Positions 48,778 to 57,420 are shown, numbered from the stretch's first letter. The stretch: DNA of 64,000 nucleotides from CAWCWN01 sp963799245 (GCA_963799245.1 CAWCWN010000003.1:744001-808000); one strand, 5' to 3'. Translations and numbers: made by a program. The notes: generated from the letters alone by a model not told the origin.

Positions 48778-48842
48778 AGCGGGAGACGGGACTCGAACCC
48801 GCGACAGCCTGCTTGGAAGGCAGTCTGTCACGTGATTGCCGC
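48778..48842 (-). tRNA. tRNA-Gly-like sequence (UCC) without a normal D arm
   Basis: Minus strand, 65 nt: acceptor GCGGCAA pairs partly with CTCCCGC; anticodon loop CTTCCAA (UCC) with stem TGC-GCA; T arm GCGGG-TTCGAGT-CCCGT is canonical; the discriminator is U as in bacterial tRNA-Gly. Where a D arm is expected there are only about 11 nt, containing the palindrome TCACGTGA. It may be a degenerate or unusual glycine tRNA. A sister copy lies at 1799-1863 and the flanks (GAGCGGG..., CGCTCGTTTGC) are shared. Confidence 0.5.
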
Positions 48843-49095
48843 TCGTTTGCTATAGAGTGGCTCTACAAGTGCAACTAGCACCTACGTCTATTCATGCTGC
48901 ACTGCTGACATAGTATGTCGCATACTTTTCGAGGCAGTATGTTCCAACTAATCGAGTGCTGCTCAGACTATACCCCAGGCCTGTGCACTTGGCAAGAGGG
49001 GCAGTCTGTCTACTCCTTTCAGATGTTGCTTTACCCCAGTCAATCTCTTTCACATGAAGCCTTGCAATGAGGCGCTCCTTTAAAGAGCACTGATC

Positions 49096-49505
49096 GGTAG
49101 TGGCTCACTTGAGAAGGATAGCCCGGTCGAGATTGTAGCGATGGACAAACAGGATCAAGCACGCGGGCGTAGCATCACCACCTTTTTTTGATCCAACTGG
49201 ATATAGTTGCGCGAGAGGCCCCAAACGTCCGGGTGAGGCCGCGCAGGCTGCTTCGTTCTTGGTAGGCGTGTAGAATCTCCTCGCGACGAGCTGGGGGATA
49301 CACATTGGGAGGAGGATTCTGGCGGCTGCGACGCCCACAGGCATGACAGCGATACTTATGTTTGCCATGGGGGCATGCCCGTCGCGCACGAGTGCCTCAC
49401 TGCCACAATGAGGACAGTGAAGGGTGATAGTCACCATGAAGGCTCCTCTTTTCCATTTCTCCTTGTCCTCACAGTCTACATATCCTTCTCAAGTGAGCCA
49501 CTACC
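49096..49505 (-). mobile_element. Deleted IS1-family element, 410 bp, with 25-bp inverted ends
   Basis: GGTAGTGGCTCACTTGAGAA(GGATA) at 49096 is exactly inverted at 49481-49505. Only the InsA-like start of the transposase survives. Confidence 0.75.
49105..49437 (-). pseudogene. InsA-like N-terminal fragment of IS1 transposase
   Basis: From 49437 the minus strand reads ITLHCPHCGSEALVRDGHAP (zinc ribbon), then frame changes; GKHKY and RCHACGRRS-type residues and PARREEIL can be read in other frames. The catalytic part is gone. Confidence 0.7.
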
Positions 49506-49889
49506 ATCTTCCCAAGGGCAGTATGCTGATTTGTGATACGCCGGCAAAACCCAGGTTGCAAGCGATCCTGGCCCGTGTTGCCCTATTCTTCCGCTCCCGA
49601 GGCCACCAGGTAAGAATACTCCCCATCCCTATTTCCCCGCGAGATCCCTGGCAAGCTTGACCTCGCCAAGCTGTCACCCATCTGGTTGTAAATATTGGAA
49701 TTAAACTGGTCGTTCTTGTATAATTATCCTGACGAGCGAGAACCCTTTCTTTTCCGTAAAGGAAAGGCGTCCATTGACTTTGTTTGGGCTTCGAGGGGAT
49801 GGCGAGGGAAAGCAACAAAGGGAGAAGTCACCAGGATAACAGATTCCACCAGTTTAAAGTTTGCATTTACAACAAGAGAGAAGAAACAG

Positions 49890-50186
49890 ATGAGTAAACA
49901 ATGGTGGGAAGAATCCCCAGAAGTGCTTGCAGTAGGCTTCAGTGAAGAAACCACACACCGTACTCGCCTGGATGCGGAGGCACACCACACGGCAATCATG
50001 CATGTAGATGGGACACTGGTGATTGTACCGTCTGCTGAGGATGCGCTACGCCTGACGCCAGAAGAGACGTACAACTTGATGAACTGGTTACATGGCAATC
50101 ACCACCACCTGCTGAACCGTCTCGCTTATAAAGCAGAACAGGAGCGAAACACTGATGAGCGACCCGAAACTACCAGAGATGCTTGA
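49890..50186 (+). CDS. Small hypothetical protein, first of an overlapping paralogous pair
   Basis: 98 residues from ATG 49890 (AGAGAAG upstream). It has a beta-like N-terminal part (HHTAIMHVDGTLVIVPSAED) and a helical end (TPEETYNLMNWLHGNHHHLL). The C-terminal pattern matches that of the following gene, which starts 32 bases before this one ends, so the two are likely translated together. No known family. Confidence 0.65.
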   Translation: MSKQWWEESPEVLAVGFSEETTHRTRLDAEAHHTAIMHVDGTLVIVPSAEDALRLTPEETYNLMNWLHGNHHHLLNRLAYKAEQERNTDERPETTRDA

Positions 50187-50508
50187 GAAGCGGAAATTAG
50201 ATGCACAGGTTGAAGCGAGCATTCTGGACAATGGCCGTGTGGTCATTAGCTCTCTTGAGGGAGGAAGAGAAACCATTTTCTCCGTTTTCTCAGTAGAGCA
50301 AGCGTATAACCTGCTAGATTTACTGTCTCGCTATAGAGATGTGTTACACCAGCTCCTTCAGCAAGAAGAAGAGCGGGAAGAGCTTCCACATTTTGAAGGG
50401 CCATATAACTATCCTGCGACACCGTCTGATGACCTTAGCCAGGGGAAGAGAGAAGAAGACTACCCGTGGAATGAAGAGGAAGCCGACACCGACTCGAATG
50501 AGGCTTGA
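50155..50508 (+). CDS. Small hypothetical protein, second of the pair
   Basis: 117 residues from ATG 50155, inside the end of the previous gene. LDAQVEASILDNGRVVISSL and SVEQAYNLLDLLSRYRDVLH parallel the VDGTLVIVPS and EETYNLMNWLHGNHHHLL blocks of the first protein. It ends in an acidic tail (REEDYPWNEEEADTDSNEA). Probably arose by tandem duplication and may form a heterodimer. Confidence 0.65.
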   Translation: MSDPKLPEMLEKRKLDAQVEASILDNGRVVISSLEGGRETIFSVFSVEQAYNLLDLLSRYRDVLHQLLQQEEEREELPHFEGPYNYPATPSDDLSQGKREEDYPWNEEEADTDSNEA

Positions 50509-51093
50509 CTTCTCTGTGCAGTATCGTCTGGACGAAAATTGCACGAGCTGGGATAGTCTTTGTGCTGAAAAAGGGGTGTGCTGGCTACATGAGTCATCTA
50601 TCGAAAAAAGCGAGGGTCTGATCTCTTCAGTAACCTCCTCCTTTGATGCTTCTCAGGCGAGTAAAGCGAAATCATGAAGAAGCTTTCGCTTCGAAGCGTG
50701 AAGCGTTCTTACATGGAAGCTACTCCTAACTGTGCTGCTTCATAAAGCCAATGAATAGAACGTTAATCCTACATTACTTGTAATACTTGCTTTCTGAAGA
50801 TGGAACGGATATTATTGGAATGAGTGCTGAGGCTTTGACATCCTGCCTTCGCAAGACCGTGAAATCTTTTGCCGGAGGTTTTCAACATCATTTGTCAGGC
50901 CCGCACGTAATATTGAAGTAGTCGTTAGAATCGGCCTCGAAAGTCGTTTCATACCAGACGAACGGCGATCATGTGACAACCTTGTGCTGGCTACATATGA
51001 TATTCGCCGAGAAAATTGATAGTTTCCCTCATCAATGAACTGGTGTGTTGACGACTGATAAGCTTATTGAGTGAGGCTTGTGGGGGATATGTG
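50509..51093. other. Non-coding stretch with repeats
   Basis: Apart from the family C repeat at 50578-50715 it holds a GAACGGATATTATTGG remnant near 50810 and another GTGCTGGCTACATATG tip at 50983. No gene is supported. Confidence 0.45.
50578..50715. repeat. Family C repeat, second copy
   Basis: Begins GTGTGCTGGCTACATGAGTC and shares ordered blocks with 7519-7665. An inner inverted repeat (GAAGCTTTCGCTTCG) is present. Confidence 0.6.
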
Positions 51094-51690
51094 TCAAGTC
51101 CCCGAAATCCTAAACATTATAACAAGGTAATGGGAGGAACCACGGGCAAGCCGTGTTCCTGGGCAAATTGATCAGGCGATCGATATCTCAAACTCTGGTG
51201 CGGTCGCGTGGTATTGTAGAACTGCACCCAGCGCTCTGCGGCACGTAAGAAGTCGCCCAGCGTCTGATAACGGGTGCGTTCAGCGACGGCGAGTTTAAAT
51301 AAGCCGACAAAGCGTTCGGCAAAGCCGTTATCGGTGGGAGTTCCCGCCCGGCTCATGGAGAGACGAAACCCTTTCTCCACAAGGACCGTGCGCGTGTGGG
51401 TGGCCCCACATTGCTTGCCCTGATCCGAGTGAAAAATGGCGTCAGGAACCTCAAACTGCATCATGTTCACGGTTGCCACCACCAAGGCCGCAGGCATGGC
51501 ATAGTCGAAAGCTAGGCCCAGCATGTAGCGCGTCCGCTTCCAGAGCGCAAAACAGCCACGCACTTTGCACCCATCAGCCAATTTGACCTCGAATATGTCG
51601 GAGAAGACGACTTCTGTGGGACTCTCTGGCTCCAGCTCGCGCACCAAATTGGGTGCGATCACTGCAGCTTTGCCCGGATAGATAGGCCTG
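51094..51690 (-). mobile_element. IS3-like end fragment
   Basis: The left border TGTCAAGTCCCCGAAATCC looks like an IS3/IS481-type terminus next to the orfB stop. The other end was removed where a GTGCTGGCTAC tip begins (51690). Confidence 0.6.
51117..51662 (-). pseudogene. Integrase-core (IS3 OrfB-like) transposase, C-terminal part
   Basis: Contains VVFSDIFEVKLADGCKVRGC (first Asp), DAIFHSDQGKQCGA (second Asp) and PTDNGFAERFVGLFKLAVAE (Glu), followed by the usual FYNTTRPHQSLRYRSPDQFA ending. The N-terminal third, including the helix-turn-helix, is missing. Confidence 0.82.
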
Positions 51691-51833
51691 TGCTGGCTAC
51701 TTGCAGTATCCGTCGGTCAGATGAGGCCGTTGAGAACACCTCAGGACATCTCTCGCGCCTTGCCAATTCCCCAGAGGACGTGTACAATCGAGTGTATTCA
51801 CCTGCTCATCTTCACAAAGGGGGAACGGACACT

Positions 51834-52796
51834 GTGCAGAGGATTCTCACCTTCATCACGTGTTTGACACGCTTTTGCCTTGAGTCGTTCCACCATCGTT
51901 TTGTCGATTTGACCAAACCATCCAACACCTCTCTCATAGTGGGAACCGTGACTGACCTCGCCAGAAGCAAGTCTGAGCTCGTGGCAGAAAACGCCCTCCT
52001 CCGGCAACAACTCATCATCCTCCGTCGACAGGTCAAACGACCTGCTTGCTCGAAGACGGATCGGATGATCCTGGTCCTGCTCGCTCGAGCGTCTCGTGCA
52101 TGGAAGCAGGCCCTGTTCATTGTTCAGCCGGAGACGCTCCTGCGCTGGCATCGCCAGGGATTCAAGCTGTACTGGAAATACAAGGCCAGAGCAGCCTCTG
52201 CCAAACCAAAGATCTCCGCAGAGGCTGTGGCGTTAATCGAGGAAGGCCAAGCGGCGAGAGAGCTGGCACACTTCATCGCTGCCCTGCAGCGGATCGATCC
52301 GGTGGGCGGGCCGCCCCCTGGGCCGCACAACTTTTTCCGCGGCGTGCCGCTGGCCATGCGAGACCCTTCCACCCGCGCCGCGATCGCAACCCTGCACGGC
52401 ACACTCGATGCCTCAGCTTTGACCACTGCGTGGGAAGCAGCCCTGCAGGTGCCTGCAGGGCACGGCCCGCCCGTCTGGATACATGGAGACCTGGCACCTC
52501 TGAACCTGCTGGTCCAACAGGGCCGGCTCAGCGCCGTCATCGACTTCGGGGGTCTGGGCGTGGGCGATCCCGCCTGCGATTTGATCGTCGCGTGGAATCT
52601 CCTCTCCGCCCAAACCCGGGACGTCTTCCGCGCCGCGCTGCCGGTCGATGACGCGACGTGGGCGCGAGGTCGCGGCTGGGCCCTGTCCATCGGGCTGATT
52701 GCCCTGCCCTACTACCAGCGCACCAACCCCATCCTCGCCGGCATTGCTCGACGCACCATCGATGAAGTCCTCGCTGATCAGAAGCACGCCCAATGA
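51834..52796 (+). CDS. Chimera: transposase N-terminus fused in frame to the C-terminal part of an aminoglycoside-phosphotransferase-like kinase
   Basis: GTG 51834 starts a typical integrase N-terminus (CLTRFCLESFHHRFVDLTKP, LVAENALLRQQLIILRRQ, VQPETLLRWHRQGFKLYWK). Near 52246 the frame passes without a break into an APH-family kinase: ARELAHFIAALQRIDPVGGP, FFRGVPLAMRD, WIHGDLAPLNLLV (catalytic loop HGD-x3-N) and VIDFGGLGVGDPACDL (DFG-like metal site). The ATP-binding N-lobe of the kinase is missing, so activity is doubtful. It is an accidental gene fusion caught in one open frame. Confidence 0.78.
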   Translation: MQRILTFITCLTRFCLESFHHRFVDLTKPSNTSLIVGTVTDLARSKSELVAENALLRQQLIILRRQVKRPACSKTDRMILVLLARASRAWKQALFIVQPETLLRWHRQGFKLYWKYKARAASAKPKISAEAVALIEEGQAARELAHFIAALQRIDPVGGPPPGPHNFFRGVPLAMRDPSTRAAIATLHGTLDASALTTAWEAALQVPAGHGPPVWIHGDLAPLNLLVQQGRLSAVIDFGGLGVGDPACDLIVAWNLLSAQTRDVFRAALPVDDATWARGRGWALSIGLIALPYYQRTNPILAGIARRTIDEVLADQKHAQ

Positions 52797-52909
52797 CAGG
52801 GACGCGCGTTTGGGAGCACAGTCGTCATCGGATCCATCCGCGCACGCCTGCCAGACCCAGCGCCTCGCGTACACGGACGGGTGCATGTGGTGGTGCCATC
52901 AGGCATCTC

Positions 52910-53240
52910 GCTCTTCAGGGGAAGCAGCTACCTCACCTGCTGCCAACATGGTCGGCCACCAATGAAAAAGCGTATGCCGACGCAGGTCGCGCGGATCGTT
53001 CTGAAGAACGACACATCGCTCGGCTTGCACCTCTTGCAGCTCGTCATGCGTCTGGAAGCGACGATTGGCAATGGCCTCGTTGGTGAGCGGCCAAAGGCGT
53101 TCACAGGGCTGCAACTCCGGCGAGTAGGGAGGCAGAAAGACGAAGTGATACCTTTTGGCACGACGAGTTCCCCGCTCTCATGCCAGCCTGCCCGATCCAG
53201 CACCAGGAGGATTCGCCGATTAGGGCCAGCGCCAACTGCC
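52910..53240 (-). pseudogene. IS630-type transposase, C-terminal fragment
   Basis: RILLVLDRAGWHESGELVVP (Asp region), then after a frameshift ERLWPLTNEAIANRRFQT (Glu) and LFHWWPTML. The N-terminal part is missing; it is cut by the IS1-like end at 53250. Confidence 0.75.
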
Positions 53241-53249
53241 TGTGCAAAG

Positions 53250-54251
53250 GGTACTGCCTCTCTTGATGGTGGATAATTCAGCCTTTTCTCCTAACCGCTT
53301 GACTCTCCCCATCAACCCTGTTTATCCTTCCTTAATAAGGAAACAATCCATTCTCCTCATTTCAAGTAGCGAGGATCCTGATGACCCTGTCTGTGTTCTT
53401 GTTCTTGCCCGTGGTCTTCCTCCTCCTCTGCCTGGCGCGGCTTTGGCACCTGTCCTGGCTCCAACATACTCCTCCCCAATCAAGAGCAAGGGCCATGCGC
53501 ACCACAGTCCAACGTCTCCTTAAACCACGCACCCCACTTGATTGTCCAGCCTGCCGCCTCTCCTCTCCCTTCTCATCGGTTGTGGCACCAGGACCACTTC
53601 CTGTGCGCCCCTGGCGCGAGGTCAAAAGTCGGCGGGGAGCACCCAAGCGGGTAAACACCGAGGGCTTCGCCTGTCCCAACCACCAGTGCCTGTACTCCGG
53701 GATCACAGACGCTCACATTCATGCCCTGCTGGGGGATGGCACGCATGGTCTTGCTGAGCGGATCCAGACGTTTCGCTGTCAGGCCTGCGGCACCACGTTC
53801 ACTGCTCGGCGCCACACCCCTTTGTACCGTCTGAAAACTCCTTCTCGGCAGGTCGCCGTGGGGCTGACGGCGCTCGCCGAGGGACTGGATCCTTCCGCCC
53901 TCTCTACAGGTGGCGCTCGTGCAGCCGCGAGAGCGAGGTGACAAGTTGGTGGCACAACGCTACCGGCAGCGTACTCCAGCCATGGCTGCGGAGAGAACGA
54001 ACCGACGATGGATCGCGCGAGAAGTACTCTCTTACCCATTGCCGCCGGTTCCCGCTTGAGAGCCACTCAAGCCAGATGCGGTGGCAGTGTCATGTCGTGA
54101 AGAGGTCGGTGAAAGTGCCAGCAGAAGCAGTCGGCTGGGGCCTCACTCCAAGATGAGGTGGCCTGTCCGGACTGCACAATGAGGAAAAAACCATCCTGAA
54201 GTGTGTTTGCAGAGGCTGCTCGAATTATCCACCATCGATAGAGGCAGTACC
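53250..54251 (+). mobile_element. Internally deleted IS1-like element, 1002 bp
   Basis: Both ends are present (GGTACTGCCTCTCTTGATGG at 53250; inverted GAGGCAGTACC at 54241-54251). About 0.68 kb of the transposase centre is gone, joined near 53900. It keeps ends and leader, so could be moved by an active relative. Confidence 0.8.
53381..53941 (+). pseudogene. IS1-like transposase with central deletion
   Basis: This copy shows the native N-terminus in one frame: MTLSVFLFLPVVFLLLCLAR (hydrophobic helix), linker, LDCPACRLSS, PVRPWREVKSRRGAPKRVNT, GFACPNHQCLYSGITDAHIH and RIQTFRCQACGTTFTARRHT (zinc ribbons). The frame then jumps at LDPSA into tail sequence. DDE motifs are deleted. Confidence 0.82.
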
Positions 54252-54516
54252 CCCTCAGTTGGCCGAAAACCTGCCTGGTAGCTGACTTCTTTCCTTGCTG
54301 CATAGCAACCAAGCCTTATCATAATATCCATCGTTATTTGAACTGGGCTATACCAGAAAGAGAACCATTTCTTCTGAGTACATAGGAGGCGCCACGAGAG
54401 AAGCTGGTCAAGTTGGTACTTGCGCACTCCATAGAAGCACGTTATACTCATACTGGATCGCGCTATTCCTAATTGAGAGAAGAAGCGAAACCGATGACTC
54501 GAAAAAGGAGCTTCTC

Positions 54517-54888
54517 ATGACCCACTTTCATCAAGAGCATCAGCAGGTTTTCGGCCAGCAACAAAACGCGGGCAATGATATCACCAACACCAACCAATCG
54601 CTCACCTTCAGTTCAGTGGAGGGTCCTGCGGATCTTTCTACTCTGCTCGCCCAAATACAGTCTACTGTGTCCCAGGCCACCGCTGATGGCACTCTACCCA
54701 TAGAGACGGGCATTGATGCCAAGGCAGCCCTTGAGAAAGCCGCACTCCAAACGAAGAACCCCCCTGATAAGAAGAGCATCCTGGACTATCTCACGACGGC
54801 CAAATCTTTGATCGAAAGTGTCACTGCAGCCAGTGCGCTCGTTCCAGCTCTCGTCGCAGCCATTGAAGCTGTTCACAAGGTCTTGTAG
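54517..54888 (+). CDS. Small effector-like protein with N-terminal QQNAGxDI motif
   Basis: 123 residues from ATG 54517 with AAGGAGC upstream. Residues 1-25 (VFGQQQNAGNDITNT) closely match the start of the next gene's product. Residues about 40-123 are predicted helical (LSTLLAQIQSTVSQATADGT; KKSILDYLTTAKSLIESVTA; ALVPALVAAIEAVHKVL). Small proteins of this build occur beside NACHT/NB-ARC (NLR-like) NTPases, where a short shared motif links effector and sensor, as described for amyloid-type signalling motifs. It ends 10 bases before the NTPase start, so the two form an operon. Confidence 0.72.
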   Translation: MTHFHQEHQQVFGQQQNAGNDITNTNQSLTFSSVEGPADLSTLLAQIQSTVSQATADGTLPIETGIDAKAALEKAALQTKNPPDKKSILDYLTTAKSLIESVTAASALVPALVAAIEAVHKVL

Positions 54889-54898
54889 AGGAGCTGGC

Positions 54899-55080
54899 AT
54901 GACCAAGTTCGATCAAAAGGATCAAATGGTCTGGGGTATCCAACAAAACGCAGGTCGTGACATCAACAATACAATCTTTCCAAAGGCGGCCTGGACGCCG
55001 CCGCTGATGCTGCCACCGCGTGCTCAGTCCTTTGTGGGTCGAGAGGAGGATCTCGCCTGGCTGCTCCAGCAGTTGACGGC
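54899..55080 (+). pseudogene. N-terminus of a STAND (NB-ARC/NACHT-type) NTPase, cut by a repeat
   Basis: ATG 54899 follows GAGGAGCTGGC. The 60 remaining residues are VWGIQQNAGRDINNT (the same motif as the upstream protein), then LPPRAQSFVGREEDLAWLLQ, the typical entry to an NB-ARC/STAND domain (FVGRE-L--L). At 55081 a family B repeat begins, adding CWLL and a stop. The Walker A and all later parts are gone. Confidence 0.75.
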
Positions 55081-55188
55081 GTGCTGGCTACTTTGATCAT
55101 CCGTTCAAAAAAAAGCCCTTTGAGCCTGTTTGGCGACGATCATTCCGCTTTCCACATGCCGTTTTTCCGCACGGATGTACGAAGTAGA
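55081..55188. repeat. Family B hairpin repeat at the NTPase break
   Basis: GTGCTGGCTACTTTGATCAT ... GCACGGATGTACGAAGTAG; about 85% like 1550-1666. It sits exactly where the STAND gene loses homology. Confidence 0.7.
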
Positions 55189-55592
55189 GGGTGTGTGGTT
55201 CCCGTAAAATCGTCCCTCAAATAAGCATGCATGACTCATTTTGCAATGCGGTAGCAGCAGAAGCGGTGCCAAGATCTTCCATCTCAGAGCCTGTGCATCC
55301 CATGAAGGTGGTGTTCCCACCGTTGCGTCACAGTATGACCGGAACTATACACATATTAGCCAGCACAACACCTATTTCACACCGCCTCATCGGGGAGACG
55401 ATTCTTCCCGGTATATCTGTTCTTTGACCTGTTTGTGAGAAGGAAAGCACAACCTGTGAGCATCTTGTGACAGCACTAGTCTATCGTCCTAAAACGAGAG
55501 CAAATGATCTTTACAGATAATATTGATATAACCGCTTAGAGGATCTCTTTGAAGTGGTGTCTGGTGGACTTCTAACACATCGGTGTCAGGGA
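55189..55592. other. Gap without a recognised gene
   Basis: No continuing STAND-NTPase sequence can be found here, so the remainder of that gene is deleted and not just displaced. Short frames only. Confidence 0.4.
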
Positions 55593-55704
55593 ATGAGCCG
55601 TGTGAGTGTGAAAAAAGGTGAGAACCTGGACAGGATAAGGGTGTGTGGAATGTTCTCTGCATCGTCCTTACGGATGAGTTGGGAGAAGGGGCAAAACCAC
55701 CTTA

Positions 55705-55788
55705 ATGTGTGAATTGCTTGCAGAGCCAGAGCATGAGGAGGAAGCCTGTATGCTTGCTAAATGCTTCCACGTTGAACTTGCGGAATAA
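55705..55788 (+). CDS. Candidate 27-codon peptide upstream of the radical SAM gene
   Basis: ATG 55705 opens MCELLAEPEHEEEACMLAKC (then FHVELAE) and stops at 55788, 140 bases before the radical SAM start. It is acidic and has three Cys. An internal ATG at 55750 has the better ribosome site (GAGGAGG, spacing 7-8) and would make a 12-mer. A further 39-codon frame (55593-55712) overlaps its start. Whether any of these is a maturase substrate is speculation; the position and Cys content are the only evidence. Confidence 0.25.
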   Translation: MCELLAEPEHEEEACMLAKCFHVELAE

Positions 55789-55928
55789 CCATCTCGGAGC
55801 GCACTTGTCATCTGGTTCCGAAGTCTAGAAGGTAATGCTCATTCCGCAACCATACACTGGAAGCATATAGTTAATTGGTTAGTCTTGGTGTCCCCGGATA
55901 ACCGGGCTGAGCGAGAGGAGGTAAACCC

Positions 55929-56927
55929 ATGCAGTGCTCCACGTTCCCCTACCTAAATGCAGGTACTGCCTCTACCGGGACGATAGCTCTGCGCAACGTC
56001 TTTCTCTATGTTACCAAGGCATGCAACCTATTGTGCTCCTATTGCTACTTCGCGGCTCATAAGCCCTTACCGAATGAGATGAGCACCGAAGAGTACAGTG
56101 TCTTGTGGCCTGCACTCGTAGCACTGCGCCCCCAGAAAGTCATCCTTACGGGAGGCGAACCGCTACTGCGCCCAGACATTCTGGACCTCTTGCAGGGGTT
56201 GCGAATGGCGGATCCAGAGCATCTGGTGCTGCGCTGCCTGAATACCAATGGACGTCTGGTGACACCTGAGCTGGCATGGACAATGGTAGGTCTGGTTGAT
56301 GAGGTGCGCGTGAGCCTGGATGGGCTAGCCGAGCGCAACGATGCCCAGCGGGGCCAGGGCAGCTTCGAGGCAGCATTAAGAGCGTTGGATACCTGCTACG
56401 CTGTCGGCTTCGAGCCAAAGGTGCTGGTTACCGTTACCTGGCAGAGTTTGCCAGACCTAGAGGATCTGCTCTGTTTCCTTGTCAAGGAGAAGAAGATCAC
56501 ACGCATCGATCTCACCCCCTTTCGCCCCCTTGGACGGGGGAGAGGGTACCGAGGGTGGCAGGTGAACGAGAAGGCAGTGTGTGATACTGTCCAGCGAGCC
56601 TGGGAGCGTTGCTTTCCCAGGCAGTCTATACCACCAGAACCGCCCGAAGTTATGCTTCAACATCATTGTGGGGTCGGTCACTACCTCAATATCCTGCCCA
56701 ATGGCGATGTCTTTCCCTGCCACGTCCTGACGGATCGTGCCATCCGCTGTGGTAATGTACGGGAGCAAAGCCTGCTAGAGATCTGCCAGCAGCATGAGTT
56801 GCTAGGAAAACTGGCTGCCCTCGATTTTGTGGAACTGGCATGCCAGGACGTACGGGTCGTGGTGCTTACCCACCCACACACCTGTATGGGCTGTGGTTAT
56901 GCTCAGACTAGGTCGCTGCTTGTATGA
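55929..56927 (+). CDS. Radical SAM enzyme with SPASM-type C-terminus
   Basis: 332 residues from ATG 55929 after GAGAGGAGG. The cluster motif CNLLCSYCYF (CxxxCxxC) is at about residue 36, followed by KVILTGGEPLLRPDI (SAM-binding GGE) and RVSLDGLAERNDAQRG. The C-terminal part has CGVGHYLNILPNGDVFPCHV and later CxxCG (HTCMGCGYAQ), typical of auxiliary 4Fe-4S SPASM/twitch sites. Such enzymes modify peptides (RiPP maturases) or act in cofactor synthesis. The next gene overlaps it by ATGA. Confidence 0.88.
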   Translation: MQCSTFPYLNAGTASTGTIALRNVFLYVTKACNLLCSYCYFAAHKPLPNEMSTEEYSVLWPALVALRPQKVILTGGEPLLRPDILDLLQGLRMADPEHLVLRCLNTNGRLVTPELAWTMVGLVDEVRVSLDGLAERNDAQRGQGSFEAALRALDTCYAVGFEPKVLVTVTWQSLPDLEDLLCFLVKEKKITRIDLTPFRPLGRGRGYRGWQVNEKAVCDTVQRAWERCFPRQSIPPEPPEVMLQHHCGVGHYLNILPNGDVFPCHVLTDRAIRCGNVREQSLLEICQQHELLGKLAALDFVELACQDVRVVVLTHPHTCMGCGYAQTRSLLV

Positions 56928-57205
56928 GACAATCCCGAGTAGCCGAATTCCTTTCAGCAGGTTCATTCCTTAGCCATCAAACATACAACTACCGCCAGCA
57001 GGTCAACAATGCCTTCCTGGTACGCCCATTTCCCCTTCTCTTGCATGATTGCCAGCAGTGGAGCAAATACGTCAGGAAATGTATGGAACATATCCTGTTC
57101 ACTGGTATCGTCAAGTTAATTGTTGAAGAGTTTATTTTCCTCTTCAAAGTGGGGAACAGATCGCTTTTTTCGGACTATTTTGGAGAAAATAGGTACTGCT
57201 ATTGA
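56924..57205 (+). CDS. Unknown 93-residue protein coupled to the radical SAM gene, cut by an IS end
   Basis: ATG 56924 overlaps the radical SAM stop (ATGA), a sign of coupled translation. It reads RQSRVAEFLSAGSFLSHQTY, NNAFLVRPFPLLLHDCQQW and FKVGNRSLFSDYFGENRYCY; the last codons come from the IS1-like end at 57192. No family recognised. It may be the shortened remains of a partner protein. Confidence 0.45.
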   Translation: MRQSRVAEFLSAGSFLSHQTYNYRQQVNNAFLVRPFPLLLHDCQQWSKYVRKCMEHILFTGIVKLIVEEFIFLFKVGNRSLFSDYFGENRYCY

Positions 57206-57419
57206 ATATGGTGGATAATTCGATTTGCCCCCGCGAACTCATTTCGAACTGGTTTTCCTCTCATTTAACTGGATAAGCAGGCTGCTTCATCCCGTAAGCC
57301 CGCCCGCTCCTCCTCTGCTTTTATCTTCGCCAAGCCACCCACTGCCATTTCGTGGGGAATTTTCTCGCTGTATTCACGCTCACAGTTTGAAGCATGGCAC
57401 CGGCGGCAGAGGATAACAC
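57192..57419 (-). mobile_element. Right-end remnant of the IS1-like element, reversed
   Basis: GGTACTGCTATTGAATATGG and the reverse complement of 33010-33234. It is cut at 57420 by a TGTACTGGCTAC repeat tip. Confidence 0.75.
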
Positions 57420-57420
57420 A

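Noticed and set aside
48778..48842. Allo-tRNA with unusual cloverleaf
   Set aside because: The variable arm is short and the identity elements are those of tRNA-Gly; the acceptor stem has mismatches, so decay is more likely.
54517..57205. Prophage or integrative element
   Set aside because: No integrase with attachment sites and no phage structural genes were found.
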